From Apostichopus japonicus (taxonomy: Eukaryota > Echinodermata > Holothuroidea > Aspidochirotida > Stichopodidae): DNA of 64,000 nt. The number at the start of each line of letters is the position of its first letter. The first letter of the stretch is position 1. The stretch spans positions 7,780,001 to 7,844,000 of the forward strand of contig NC_092579.1 in NCBI RefSeq assembly GCF_037975245.1, read 5' to 3'. Below, piece by piece: positions 40,671 through 52,777 of the stretch. A model generated the notes under the pieces. That model made no database searches, had not been told where the DNA came from, and saw nothing but the letters and a program-made list of their open reading frames with translations. The position numbers were made by a program, and so were the translations under genes.

Positions 40671-40934
40671 ATGCCTTTCTATACCACTTATCTGTGTCTT
40701 GTTTTGTTTTTGAGAATCGACCACTATTTAATTAAAGATATAAGGCTCAAGTCAACTACATACCAGTTACGGACAACGAAGAAAAATTCCCAACAAACTG
40801 ACCTAGCTTCCTCGATAATATCAGAGTTCTTAAATGGTGAGGAATTCAAATCAATTATTCAAACATGTATTGAGAAGGCAATAGAAGCAAAGTTTGACAA
40901 ATTTATGAGACAAAATGATATGATTGAGGCATGA
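40671..40934 (+). pseudogene. LINE ORF1, N-terminal piece
   Basis: An 87-residue frame ending at an in-frame TGA (40932). A near-perfect short tandem duplication of ATGATATGATTGAGG spans the stop, and the same frame resumes a few codons later as QLHDVQCRLDEVV. The hydrophilic C-terminal half (EEFKSIIQTCIEKAIEAKF) fits the start of an ORF1p coiled coil. Confidence 0.5.
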
Positions 40935-40970
40935 TATGATTGAGGTCAGCTGCATGATGTACAGTGCAGG

Positions 40971-41498
40971 TTGGATGAAGTTGTATCGCAAAATAATCAC
41001 TTGAATCCAAAAGTAACCGATCTAGAGGAGAAATGTAAAAAGATGGAGAATGCTTTGAATGAAATGGAACGATATTCCCGACGTAATTGTTTGAGATTCA
41101 TGGGAGTAGCAGAGACAAAGGATGAGGACACCAACGCCGTAATTAAACCTCTTGCAGCTACAAAACTTGGAGTAACCATTCGGGACGAGGATCTTGACCG
41201 TTCCCACCGCATTGGAAAACTTAATCAAGATGGTAAACCAAGGATCATTATTGCCAAATTTACTCGCCACGATGAGAGGGGACCAAGTGGTACGCTCCCA
41301 GAGAAAATTAAAAGGGATGAAATGGCCATCCAGGAAGACCTAACGGCCGGTAATTTGGACTTACTTAAGAAAGATGAAAAACATCAGAAAGTGAAGGCAG
41401 TTTGGACGGTGGATGGAAGAATCATGGCTATTGTTAACAATGGACAATCTGAATCTAAAATGAGGATAAGATCACTTGGTGATCTTCGAAAAATTTGA
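40971..41498 (+). CDS. LINE ORF1 protein, coiled coil plus RRM (L1-ORF1p-like)
   Basis: 175 residues. A heptad-like coiled coil (NNHLNPKVTDLEEKCKKMEN) runs into ERYSRRNCLRFMGVAE, the usual entry to the RNA-recognition domain of LINE ORF1 proteins. DLDRSHRIGK and PRIIIAKFTRHDER follow, and a C-terminal domain ends GDLRKI. Such proteins coat element RNA and act as nucleic-acid chaperones. The frame is the same as the upstream piece but separated by two TGA codons, so the protein is N-terminally cut. Confidence 0.8.
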   Translation: MDEVVSQNNHLNPKVTDLEEKCKKMENALNEMERYSRRNCLRFMGVAETKDEDTNAVIKPLAATKLGVTIRDEDLDRSHRIGKLNQDGKPRIIIAKFTRHDERGPSGTLPEKIKRDEMAIQEDLTAGNLDLLKKDEKHQKVKAVWTVDGRIMAIVNNGQSESKMRIRSLGDLRKI

Positions 41499-41747
41499 TC
41501 TTTTGGAACTTTCTCGTGAACCATCACTGTATAACTTTAAAATTTATGGACACTCATTTCAAGCGATCAAGTGTAAAGCTGTGCATTTTTGTTTATATGT
41601 ATTGTTAAAGGATCCAAGCTGCCACTTCAGCTCTTGCGTTCCGATAATCCTGTGAGATTTTCGTTTTTCATTGTACGTTATCTTTAAGCCTCTTTACTTT
41701 ACCTTTATTTTTTTCCTTCCCTTTTTCTTTTTTGTAAATTTCTATTC

Positions 41748-42566
41748 ATGCCCGGTAAAGAAGAACTTAACTATCCCGCCTTTAGTGAACCTGATAGTAA
41801 TTACCATACAAATGAGGTTAACCCTACTCATGAGAATATTGATCACGATGCCAACTTTTATGATTCTTTAACTGCCCAAAACACGTGTAGCTATTATGAC
41901 GTCAATGAACTTAACTCAAAGTCCGGCAACAATTTCTTTTCGCTTCTCCACATTAGTTCAAGAAGCTTAGGAATTTTTTTGGACAATTTGTTTACCTTAG
42001 TTCAATCACTCCATAACACTTTCACTTGTATCGGTGTGTCTGAAACGTGGATAAAAGAAGATACCCCCATTCATCTCCTTCAACTCCCTGGTTATTCATT
42101 TTTATCAAGGTCACGTTCAAATATGAAAGGTGGGGGTGTGGGCTTTTATGTTAATGATTCATGCGTTTATAAAGTCAGGGATGACTTAACTGTTTTTAAA
42201 GAGGGTTGTTGCGAGTCACTTTTTATTGAAGTTGAAAACCCGTGTGATACCAGTAGAACCTTGATAGGAATTATTTATCGTCCTCCTCATGACAGTAATT
42301 TTATTGATTTTATGGATAATTTTGAAAATACTACTATTAATATATGCAATGAGGGTAAACCATGTTACATTCTTGTGGACTTTAATTTAAACTTACTTGA
42401 GTCACGTAATTATAATGTTGCGCAGTTTGTTAATACTGCTGCAGCTTCATTCTTCAGACCTTTAATTAACTGTCCGACAAGAACTTCAAAAAATTCAAAC
42501 TCTTCATTGCTTGACAATATATTTACAAATGTTACTGATAAGATTTCTATTAGTGGTGTTATATTG
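41748..42566 (+). pseudogene. LINE ORF2, apurinic-type endonuclease domain (5' part)
   Basis: It carries SETWIKEDTPIHLLQLPGYSFLSRSRS, MKGGGVGFYV and GIIYRPP, the standard order in LINE AP-type endonucleases. The expected GDFN motif reads VDFN, so a conserved Gly is lost. The frame runs to DKISISGVIL, where the DNA transposon interrupts it. The continuation HDISDHFPVFCLTS, with the catalytic SDH motif, resumes at 43915 on the far side. Confidence 0.85.
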
Positions 42567-43907
42567 CAGGGGCGTATCCAGGGGGCGCAACAGGTGCGCG
42601 CCCCCCCTATTGGCCGTCACCAAAAAAAAAAAAAAAGTTTAGCAAAAAAAAATAAAATTGATGACGACCTTTATGTGAGATGTCGGTGATCGCTCAACCC
42701 CACTCCCCCCTCCCGTATGCTTTATTTTTTGTTTGCCAAAAAAAAAGGTTCTGGCGAAGTTCGGCGGCATAATAGCTTTAGAAACATAGATGGTAATTGT
42801 GTTTGTATTATCACTATAAACACTAAGTGACATGCCAGCCATACTAAATTGTGCATTTTGTGTCCATATTTACTGGAAATGTTGCTTATTATTAAGGTCG
42901 AAAAATGGATCACATATGGCCATGGGCGGCGATCCTGGGGGGAAGGGAGGATATATCCCCCCATGAAAATGGGTGGACGGGATGTTATACACCATATCCC
43001 CTCCCCCCCCACCAAATGCCAGGTATAAGAATATTTTCATGCCTACATTAATGCATCATCGTGAATGTACGGCTCTTTTTTAGCTTCATTTCTCGCCTAC
43101 CATAAACGCAGTGCGATCTTTTCAAATAAAGCGTCTTTATAAAGCAAGAATAGTTGACTGTAGGCTTCATTGGCCCTATAACAACAAAATGTATTATTGC
43201 GCCCACGGTATTGATATAGTACATATATGCACCCTCATAGTATTCATATAGGCCCTATAGTAGGCCTACACACGTACATGTTCCCTCGAACAGCTGAGAA
43301 TCTCATGTTACCAGGGTAATGCTTAATACACGTTTCACCTGGATGCCCTAGCAATCGGTACCTAGGAATGTAACTATGTGTAATTGTGTATTGCATGTGT
43401 ATAGGCCTATAATAGCCTGCATGAGGCCATTTTCTTCATCGAATAATATAAAAGAGCTCTCGAACATTCTAACGTTGCGCCTGAAACAAGATTGACAGGG
43501 GCAATTTTCCCAAAATAACACCCGAAATTAAAAAAAAAGTATTTTGGATCATGATTATGAGATATTTCGGACATGACATCCCTCTTTTAAAGTTGGGTAT
43601 ATGCCGCTTGGAAACCTCGGGAAGTGCCGTTTCCGGCCATCTAGAGGGTTTGTTAATCCCAAAATTTTCTTGTACGCTTCGCGCCAACTCATGGTGGCGC
43701 TACGCTTAGATAGTCAACAAGGTCATATCCCCCCCCTCCTTACTCGGAAGTACCGATCGCCGCCCATGCATATGGCACCATTTTGCATTTCAGCCCTTCT
43801 TCGAAAGCAAAAATTGTCCACCCCTCCCCTTAGACCCATCCCCCAGGACGGCGATCATTCATGCCTGACGCCCCCCCCCCTATTGGAAAATCTTGGATAC
43901 GCCCCTG
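42567..43907. mobile_element. TIR DNA transposon inserted in the LINE endonuclease
   Basis: Perfect 13-bp terminal inverted repeat CAGGGGCGTATCC / GGATACGCCCCTG. It is flanked by TATTG on both sides (42562-42566 and 43908-43912), a 5-bp target duplication, or 7 bp (TATTGCA) if the CA is counted as target. Removing it restores the LINE reading VILHDISDH. Without the nested element it is about 485 bp with no ORF, so it is a MITE-like copy. Family not assigned. Confidence 0.85.
42921..43768. mobile_element. Second TIR transposon nested inside the first
   Basis: Perfect 14-bp terminal inverted repeat CATGGGCGGCGATC / GATCGCCGCCCATG. It is flanked by a perfect 8-bp target duplication CATATGGC (42913-42920 and 43769-43776). 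It is 848 bp with no transposase frame. The 8-bp duplication is the hAT-type length, though P and other superfamilies share it. Its short, intact ends mark it as the youngest layer of the nest. Confidence 0.88.
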
Positions 43908-46139
43908 TATTGCATGATATTTCCGATCATTTTCCTGTGTTTTGCTTAACGTCATAAAAAATTACTCCACAAAATGATAGAACCAACAAATTTAAGCGTA
44001 ATATGTCCCCGATTAATTTAGATAAGTTTGTACACAATCTTTCTATGGAACCTTGGAGAGGTGTTTTTGATAGTAACGATCCTGACACTGCATATCGTAC
44101 TTTTATTTCTATTTATTCTAAGCATTATAACAATAGTTTTCCTTTAGTAAAAGTTAATAAACGCACTCCTAGAAAAGACTGGTGTACTTCTGGCATTGTA
44201 AATTCATGTCATACTAAAGACAAACTTTATAAAAAAGTATATCAAAAAGCCTAGTGAAGAAAATCGTGAGAATTACATTAGATTTAGGAATAAGCTAAGC
44301 AGTGTTATTAAAATTGCTAAGAAACATTTTTATTTCGATACATTTACATCATCTAATCACAAAAGAACGTGGGACTGCATTAATTCTCTCATCAAGAACA
44401 AAACCTCCACTTCTTCTGTCACTTCGTTGAAATTGGATGAAAATTGTGTTTCTAATCCTGTGATATTTCTAATGCATTTAACGATTACTTTACCGTATAT
44501 TGGTCCAAATTTAGCCCGTGATATTCCGGTTGGTATACAGAACCCCCTAGACTATATGTGCCAAGCTAATCCCATGAATTCTTTCTTTTGAATCCTACAG
44601 ACGAAGTGGGAGGTTTTAGATTGTATTTCAAATTTAAAAAATTCAAGCTGCGGTTATGACGACATTAGTCCTAAAGTTGTTAAATTATCTAGTTCTGCTA
44701 TTTGCACACCTCTCGTGCATATCATTAATTGTTTTTTTTTCCAAGGTATTGTTCCGTCTGATTTGAAAATAGCTCGTGTAGTTCCGGTATTCAAAAGTGG
44801 CATGCGAGAGAGCGTCAATAATTCTAGGCCTATATCTGTCTTACCTTCGTTTTCAAAGATCTTTGAAGAACTTGTATTTAATCGTTTATATTCCTTTTTA
44901 ATGAAACATGATCTATTATATGATTATCAGTTTGGCTTTATGCCTCACCGTAACACGTCCCAGGCTATTTTAAGTCTTGTTGATTATATTATTGAATCTT
45001 TTGAAAGTAAATGTCTAGTTGGGGGGATTTTTTTAGATCTCTCCAAGGCTTTTGATACGCTTGACCATTCAATTCTGTTAAAAAAGCTTGATTAATATGG
45101 CACAAGGGGGGCTGCATTATCTTGGTTTAATAGCTACATTCATAATAGATTCCAATATGTTTCTTTATCTGTCGCTAATTCTTCGAAGCAGGCAATTCAT
45201 TGTGGTGTTCCCCAGGGCTCTATTCCTGGACCCTTATTGTTCCTCATCTATATAAACGACCTTCCTAATGTCACTCCAAAATTTCACTTTATTTTGTATA
45301 CAGATGATACTAATTTACTATATAAAGGTCGTGATATAAATACTCTTGTTAACGATATCAATGCTGAAATCCCCAAAATTACTGCCTGGTTCAGATCCAA
45401 TAAACTTCACTTAAATGCTATAAAAACTACCACCATTATTTTCATCCAAATTAGTGACAAATAGTTTCTTCCAACCTTGCGATTATAATTGATAGAACGC
45501 CAGTACCTTTCTCCCATTCCACAAATTTTCTTGGCATTACCCTAGATGAAAATCTCAGTTTGATCCAACATATTCAGAACTTAAAAAGAAAAGTGTCCAA
45601 AGCCATTGGCATTATCAATCGTTATAAACAATTGTCCACTTTAAAACTCTGTTAACTTTATACAATATTCTTATCTTGCCTTTTTTATCGTATTGTTGTA
45701 TTGTGTGGGGTTACACTTATCCTAGTCATATTAATAAGCTCTATATTCTACAAAAGAAAGTGTTGCGTGCAATTTATGATGTTCCTTACAATAGTCACTC
45801 GTACAGCCTCTTCTGTGACAGTAAACTCTTAACCATATTTGAATTAGTCAAGTACTACACCTTAATCTTTGTATATAACTTTTTTTCACGACAATCTACC
45901 AAGAAGCTTCTCCTATTTTTTTTGTATCAAATAATTGTTTTCATACTTACAATACCCGCAATGCAAATTTACTTTCCGTTCACCATTATTCTCTTGCAAG
46001 TAGTCAACATTTTGTCAAATACTCTGCTATTTCTTATTGGAATTCCGTACCAACTGCATTGCATTCAATTAATAATGTATCCTCATTCAAACGTAATAGC
46101 GTTACCTTCTTTCGAATAGAATTTTATGTTTTAGTTTAA
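43908..46139 (+). pseudogene. LINE ORF2, endonuclease end, reverse transcriptase and C-terminal tail
   Basis: Pieces in order: HDISDHFPVF (endonuclease end); a linker; RT motifs IARVVPVFKSG, NSRPISVLPSFSKIFE, YQFGFMPHRNTSQAI and GIFLDLSKAFDTLDH; then, after a stop, IHCGVPQGSIPGPLLFLIYINDL; and YTDDTNLLY, the catalytic box in place of the usual FADD. The tail (PFLSYCCIVWG, then HTYNTRNAN and YWNSVPTALH) is shifted between frames. Stops at ~44588 and ~45092 and further frameshifts make it inactive. Confidence 0.85.
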
Positions 46140-46417
46140 AATTCGGGCCACGTCTTTGTTAAAGTTTTTTTTCTTCTCCCCCCACACTTTTTCTTATTAT
46201 TATTATTCATTTTCTTGTAACATTTTGTTGTTGTCATACTTTGTACCTTTGTTATACTTTGTCAGTTTGTATTTTGGGGATACCTCACTTACAAGTTCTT
46301 ATGAACTTTTCGAGGATCCCCACAACCATATACTTTGCATACGTATATACTTGAATTATGTAAAATGTTGATAACGTTGATGGTTGAAATATAGTTGAAC
46401 AAACAAACAAACAATAA

Positions 46418-48160
46418 AAGTGGCTGGACCATCAATTCTAATACAGACACCAGTAGGTCAGTTTCTCAGATTCATCACACAACTCATTGACACTAAACTT
46501 TCAAAACTTTCCGATAACATGTTTGAAAATGCATTGCACATTATTTTGTCTAGAACAAATTGTGTTACCTGGCATCCGTTAAGGACGCTCTGTTATTTAT
46601 ATCAAGTTAAAAGAAGTTAACAATAACATATAGACCTGCTTTGAGGAACCGACGTCATTATCAATTTAATCTTATAAGCGAGCATTCCAGCGAGTTTGCA
46701 TACTTACGTTAATTTAAGTTGAAATATCTTAAAACCAGGAATAGCTATTTAGACACATTAATTTGTGCCTCTCAAAATGTTCTTTCTTATTGAACAATGA
46801 CATATCAAGACTCTAGATCATCCTTTAATTGATCCTCATATGTTATCGCTGTAGTGATAAGAAGATTTACCGACATAGGAGTAAAATAGATGAAACAACA
46901 ACAATATACGAAAAAGAGTAAGGATGCGTTGTGTACTTCAGTTGTGTTCAACAGTCTGTGACACTATCCCCCCCCCCCCACAAAAAAAAGAACGAAAAGA
47001 AAAAGACGTTAAAATGCATTTTTCACATCTTTGTGTAGTTTTGTTCAAGACCCGTTCCCGTTCAAGAGCTTGTTCTTGGTGAGAAACCTTGAGGAACTTG
47101 GAAACTCCTTTAAACTTTTCCCCCCTCCATTATTCCAACCCATGTACCTTAACCTTAAAGGGTGTGAAGACTCGCGCACAAAGAAACGTCTCATGCCGGT
47201 AATCTGACCTAGTTTCGAATGACGTGTAACAGAAGTGTTAGACACCACCATCGATCCCAGAAAATGCACACACTGCTTGCTACCATCGGTAATTAGACAC
47301 TAGTTTACAGTCAGTACATACAGCTGCGGTCAATACCCACAACACAGTGTACAAACTATACAGCGATGGACATCTCAGGTCCAGCTTCATTACTGTACTG
47401 TCTGCATCTTGTAGCGACACGAACAAAACGTCACTTGCAAGCAACGGAAAGTTAACTTTTTTTCAGATGGCCGCACGCGGTTTGGGGCGAGTCTTCAATG
47501 CCTTTAAGGAGTAACGAGTTTAGTTTCATACGTAATATTGTTTGACAATAAAGTTATTGTATGATTTGATTACTATATTTTACATGAGAAAGTGAATGAT
47601 ACCGTCTAGTAAGTGCTCATTATTTTAATTTTTATTAATTTCCTTTGTTCTTGTTCTCTTAACCATTCATTCTACATATCTGTAAATACTGGTATATGGT
47701 GAAGCAGTGCCTTTACTATCAAATAAAAGAGAGAGAGATAGATAGATGGTTCAATTACAGGTCAATGTATTTTAAACTATAAAGAATTTGTTCTTAAAAG
47801 TGATTAAAACTACTATGTAAAGGTATTAATATTATTTACTTAGGTCTACTTAATTGCTCCTTTACCTTCACTGGGTAACCAAATCTATGAGCCTGGGGTG
47901 ACGAATAGCACCCTTATTTTCTCAATTTGACTATGTTTTGGGGGAAAAAACTCCACTACAGCTGGTGAAAGTGTTAATTCATACGTTGTAATGGGAAGTC
48001 ATACAACAGGGAAAGCGAACTGAATAACAACACCTGTTATAGCTAATATGGTGACCTCACTACATACGTGAAAGTGATAAGGACTTTGGATCTTGAGTTA
48101 CACAGAAGTAAGCGTGATCCTTACGATTTAAATTGTATATTCATATCGTAAATGTATACT
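46418..48160. other. Intergenic region, no gene recognised
   Basis: No supported gene. A complex, non-coding block at about 47040-47460 has the look of a dispersed repeat, but no ends or homologous copy were found in the window. A short GA/GATA run lies at ~47725-47750. Confidence 0.35.
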
Positions 48161-48232
48161 GCGTTGGTGGTGTAGTGGTTAGCATTGATGCCTTCCAAGC
48201 ATTAGGCCTGGGTTCAATTCCCGGCCAACGCA
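48161..48232 (+). tRNA. tRNA-Gly (anticodon TCC)
   Basis: 72 nt. The acceptor stem GCGTTGG pairs with CCAACGC, with discriminator A. The internal A box (TGGTGTAGTGGTTAG) and B box (GGTTCAATTCC) are both present. The anticodon stem GATGC/GCATT (one G-U pair) encloses the loop CTTCCAA, giving TCC. The T arm CTGGG/CCCGG has the loop TTCAATT. A TTTT run 4-5 bases downstream is the Pol III terminator. No intron and no encoded CCA, as expected for a eukaryotic nuclear gene. It looks functional. Confidence 0.96.
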
Positions 48233-49818
48233 GATTATTTTCTTGTTTTTCCGCGCCCGTTGTTTTTAAGATTAAGTTCGTTTGGTACACATTTTTTTAT
48301 TTTATTTTGATAACAATTTTACGACCTCATGCAATGTTGCAAGTACAGAAGAAAGATTACCGAATTGATAGATTTTAAGTTTTACAGAGAACTTGGTTTA
48401 ATTATATTCCGAGATGACCAATCACTAGATGATCAATCACATGATTTAACAATCGTGTATACAATCCCGTCTTGAAAAGAGTCCCGCCGCACAGAACCGT
48501 ATATATATATTATAACCGCGTCACGCATCGACGGAACAGGTACCATTAGTTCGATCGATCAATGCAACTATATAGTAGGCTATAAAACATGAGGATTAAA
48601 TTATAATAAACTGTCAGTTTTAAGTGATTTAATGTGATAGTCCAACAAACCTGATAAGTCATTGCCTATTGTGCTGGAGGGGTGGGGGGTATTTTTTTAC
48701 TTTACCAATGCACAATGGCCGGCATTTCTGTTACTAACATTGACGATCAAATGTTCTGACAGGTCTCGCAGAAATGTTTTCCATGTTATTTGTATACATG
48801 ACGAAATATCCTTTAACAATATAATTCTTCTGCAGACGGGGTGATTCTCTTCGACTGATGTCTGAGGACTTGGAATTCCTTTGCTCAAGCCTTCAGTCAG
48901 CATATATACAAAACAACGCACGCACACCCAAGCTTACCACATCTGCATTGGAAGCCCAACGCTACACATTGGCACCAGACTGGTTCCGGAGGCACCCAAA
49001 AAACTATCCCCTTTTCACCTATCTCCTTAAAACCATAATCAAAAATGTTTTAATCTCAGAATCCAGTAATTATCCAAACGATACTCTGCGCTTACCATGT
49101 GGGCGGTCAAAAAAGCAAAAAAAAAATATATATAAAAATAAATTCATTAAATTACACCAAATATAAATTTAATTGTTCAGTCGTCCAGGCTGTTCAGTCT
49201 TTAATATAAAAGAAATTAAAAACATTATAAAAAGAACTGTCGAGGAAGTTAATATCGTAGCTGAGAATTGAGGTTGGTAGGAACGAAAGTGGGCTAGTTT
49301 GGTGACATGGTAGTATGGGCGGCCATTACCGCAGAAACAAAACATAAAGATTTATTCAATAAATTACACCAAAAATAAATTTAACATGAGAAAAATTAAA
49401 TTTTCTCCATCAAAAATTGAATTACTCCATCGGGTCTTTGGGCTGCGAATTTGCATATCTTTATCGGCAACATGGATGGATCACATTCACAACAGACTGT
49501 ACAAGATTTTTACCAGCAGGCAGTGTCCCATTTACAGTCTGCTGTTGACATCGTGCAGAGGGCCCTTGGTACCAACCTGGATTTGCCTCGACCAGTAGTC
49601 GCGCATTGGCCAACCAGCAGTTCCATCGTTAGGCCTACGGTTTAGCATCTATACATCTAGAACCAGTGAATATGCCAAGTACTATATAGTACTGGGCCTG
49701 GATACCATAGTACCAGTGACAGACCTGTTACTTGACTACTGTACTGTACATGTTTTCGAGCGGTCTGCTCCTATTCCTGCTTCTCCTTTGACTTTTACTG
49801 CATAACGTTCGCTTATAG
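48233..49818. other. Intergenic region with a short duplicated segment
   Basis: No gene is supported. The AT-rich stretch at ~49098-49170 is repeated in diverged form at ~49315-49385 (GGGCGGYCA, then AAATTACACCAAA, then ATAAATTTAA). An isolated frame from 49472 is discussed under rejected items. Confidence 0.4.
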
Positions 49819-50198
49819 TACCAGGGGTGGGCAACCTTTTTTGCATAAATGGGCCAGATATAAGGAGTGAAAAATTGACTGGGCTGCACCTAACCAACGA
49901 CCTGCTGTTGATTTCAAACCTTTGATTCCGAGGACTTTCAAGCAATAGCTGTGTGTACTTAATCTGTATTCACAAAAACATAATGTCAATACTTAACAGT
50001 TGATAATTAATGGGGATAATAGGCCTCCCTGACAGCATCATTAGTGCCCATTAATTCTGAGCAGCTAGCTGGGTTTTTTTTTGTGATGATGTAAAATATA
50101 TTGATTTTTATCTTTCTCTTGAGACATCTCACGGGCCGCCAAAAAAAATATCACTGGCGGGCCGCATGGGCCCGCGGGCCGTAGGTTGCCCACCCCAG
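49819..50198. mobile_element. Non-autonomous hAT-like element
   Basis: The ends CAGGGGTGGGCAACC and GGTTGCCCACCCCAG form a terminal inverted repeat with the typical hAT start. The subterminal regions are rich in GGGCC/GGCCGC motifs, also typical. GCTTATAG at 49811-49818 and GCTTATAT at 50199-50206 look like an 8-bp target duplication with one change, leaving three extra bases (TAC) at the left end. No transposase frame. Confidence 0.75.
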
Positions 50199-50679
50199 GC
50201 TTATATTAACCAACAAACTTTGCCGAAGACGAGAGACGAGATGCTGCCATTTTGTATGTACTCACAGGACGTGTGAGTACATACAAACATTACGTGTTGC
50301 TGACACTAGCCACAAAAAAAAAAAAAAATGGCGTGCTAGACATCGCTGGGAAATAACCAAGTTTGTGGTTTACTCCACTGGAGCATTTATTTTTGACGGG
50401 ATTTGTTTCCGCGGGTATTTTGTTTGGTTAGAACCTGATGTGGGATGATATCGGAAGGGGCAGATTTAATATGTGCGGGTGAACTTACTTCGACCATGCT
50501 TTGACAGAGTAATCTTAATTTCGATGAATAAAATCAATATTTGATGTGATTTAGTAAATTATTTTTGATGGATTAAATTTATTTTTGATGAAGAAAATTT
50601 GTCTTTGATGGAGTAAAAATCTGTTGATATAAAGCATTCCTTGGATGATTCGCTCGCTTTGTGAAACCTTTCCTTTATG
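50199..50679. other. Short intergenic stretch
   Basis: Contains a poly-A run (~50314-50328) and several diverged TTTGATG-containing short repeats (~50520-50620). No gene. Confidence 0.35.
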
Positions 50680-51145
50680 ATTTTTTATTTTTTATTTATT
50701 ATAATTATTATTGTTATTATTAACCTTTAAAAGGGTGACTCGGCTCGACCACAGCTAATCTTCCCCGAGGCCCTAACATACAATCAATATAAAAAGAATA
50801 ATATTATAAAATAATAAACAAAGAGTAAGACTATAAACATACAAATATACAACAGTAAATCACAAAACTGTAAAAATGAGTATAGAACATAAAAGCGTAA
50901 TGAGATGATTAAGACTTGAAAAATTCATTGACTAAACGTTTAAAAATAGGTAAAGATTTGGCATGCTTGCATTCAGCTGGCAAACTATTCCATTCTTTGG
51001 CAGCTATGAAGGAAAATCTACGCTTGTGATATTCCGTTTTACCATCTTTCAGGTATAAGTTACTTTGAGTCGTGGATCTCAAATTGTGATAATGAATTTC
51101 GTGTGTAAAGTTGAATAACTGGGTTAGATAATTTAATAATACCAC
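50680..51145 (-). mobile_element. 5'-truncated LINE 3' fragment
   Basis: The minus-strand frame 51145-50909 encodes HNLRSTTQSNLYL, then RRFSFIAAKEWNSLPAE and SLPIFKRLVNEFF. This is the standard C-terminal tail of many Jockey/CR1/L2-type LINE ORF2 proteins. The following 3'UTR contains CCTCGGGGAAGATTAGC and ends in A-rich TAATAATAA-type repeats near 50690-50720, as expected for the element's 3' end. Confidence 0.75.
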
Positions 51146-51258
51146 AGGAACGGAGACACTCTAGTAAAACAACAAAGTGAAACCGCGCCATCTTATACGA
51201 TTGCAGGGCAGCAACGATAGTTTTGATTTACACTGCCCAGTGACACGAAAGTCTTGAC

Positions 51259-51298
51259 GTGTACTAGGGAGTTGTTCCATAACAACTCCCAGCGTGTA
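51259..51298. repeat. Tiny perfect hairpin between 8-bp direct repeats
   Basis: GGGAGTTGTT-CCAT-AACAACTCCC (51267-51290) is a perfect 10-bp stem with a 4-nt loop. It is bordered by GTGTACTA on both sides (about 51259-51266 and 51294-51301). It resembles a minimal transposon remnant or an excision footprint. Confidence 0.55.
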
Positions 51299-52777
51299 CT
51301 AAAAGAGAGATTAGTAGCCTGAATAATACTACGGTAGCCTCAACGCAACTTTCCAGACCTACCTGTTCTGATCATATATCAATTATTCCTGCTTAAATGA
51401 ACGACCTCAACAAATGTTGGTACAGAATTAATTTAAACAAAAGTTTAAATTACGTAACGTTTTGACCCTTTATACCATCCAAACTGTAAGAACAACTGTG
51501 GTATGGAGTGGGGAGAGGGGGGGGGGTAGAGTTCTTTAAGACATATATACACATTTTTTCCTTCCTGTTTCTGTTTTTTTTTTTAAGGTAATCCCTTTTA
51601 TTTTTAGCTCAACATTATGGTATATCCACGGACGTATGCAGAGGGGAGCAGGCACAGCTCGATTTTTCATTAACCGGTTCAAAGAATTTACCAGCCTTTA
51701 CAAAAAAAAAAAGAATTAATCAGTTAACCATTAAACTTGAACGGCTTTTGTTTTATATCTTGGACTGGAGGAGCTGGTGGCGTAGCAAGGAGCGGAGCAG
51801 CACTGTTAATGTCATCCTCTCGATACTTGCCACGCTGCTGCTTGGGGGTCTTTCTCCATATTTTAGATCAGTGCCGTAACCATATTTTGTCTTTTTATAT
51901 ATTTTTTTATTGATGCCCCGATTTCGCCAATTTTCCCTCAAATATGGAAGATGAAGCCATTTAATTGCAACCTAGCAACTTGGGCAGATCATCTCTCAGA
52001 GGGGGTGGGGGGGGGGGGCAGTAGATCTAGTTGTGAGACCAACAAGCTTTTAAGACCGATTGCGGTAACTTTAGCGCACGCCCGAAGATACATGTCAGAG
52101 TGGGCAGTTCTGTTTCTCCGGAATGTCTATTCTAAGCCCTGTTGGGAGTCCTGCATGTGAGCTTCTGGCTGTGAAATTTTCACTTTTCAGATTTTTCAAC
52201 TGTAAGCACAAAGATACATTTGTGAGAAGACTTCAATCATTCATTAGAATGTATTCAAAAGCACCAGTGGTATATTATTACTAAATTATTTTTTTTGTAG
52301 GGGGGGTGGGCAAGTTCCCCATCATCGTAACTTCCACTAATATCCTCGTAATAACGTCTTTTTCATATCGATCTCTCCTCCCCCCCCCCCCCTCCCGAAA
52401 TTACGACTTTGTATCACAGTTCAAATATTTATAATTACTCTCCAAACATCTTTTTGTGACATCATTAAGGATGAAAGTGACACTAAGTAAGATCGGATGG
52501 TACTACAAATTTCGAAGCCATTATCACTTCCATCAACCTTGGTGGTGAAATCAGGAATTTATCGAAATTTTTAGCAAAAGGACGGTACATTCGACGGATT
52601 AAAGCGCATATAGCAAAGATCAAGCTGCACGCCTGTAATTTTAAACAAGTTTTGGAAAATATAGTATTTAATATATGTCCACCGACATTGGTGGGGCAAA
52701 TCATACTTTCTTTGGAAAATAAACCTAATAAACTTGTGACGTATCACGTGTAAGAGAGGTTTCCTTTTTCGAAGTGA
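51299..52777. other. Intergenic region, low-complexity runs only
   Basis: No gene recognised. G or C homopolymer runs occur at ~51517, ~52007, ~52302 and ~52380. A GGACGTATGCAGAGGGG string at ~51641 resembles a transposon end, but no partner end was found. Confidence 0.35.

Larger units (their letters stand above)
40671..46417 (+). mobile_element. Degenerate two-ORF LINE (Jockey/CR1-type superfamily), split by nested DNA transposons
   Basis: Order: ORF1 (40671-41498), AP endonuclease (41748-42566), insertion (42567-43907), then the rest of the endonuclease, RT and C-terminal tail (43908-46139). The 3'UTR ends in AACAAACAAACAAACAATAAAAG at ~46395-46417. The 5' limit is not defined. Stops and frameshifts show it is inactive. 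Confidence 0.85.

Noticed and set aside
48858-49166. 102-codon frame MSEDLEFLCSSLQSAYIQ
   Set aside because: No recognised family; it runs into A-rich repeat sequence.
49472-49645. Frame starting MDGSHSQQTVQDFYQQAVSH, possibly a first coding exon
   Set aside because: The N-terminus looks protein-like, but it is only 57 codons, no convincing splice donor follows, and no family was recognised. A database search would decide.
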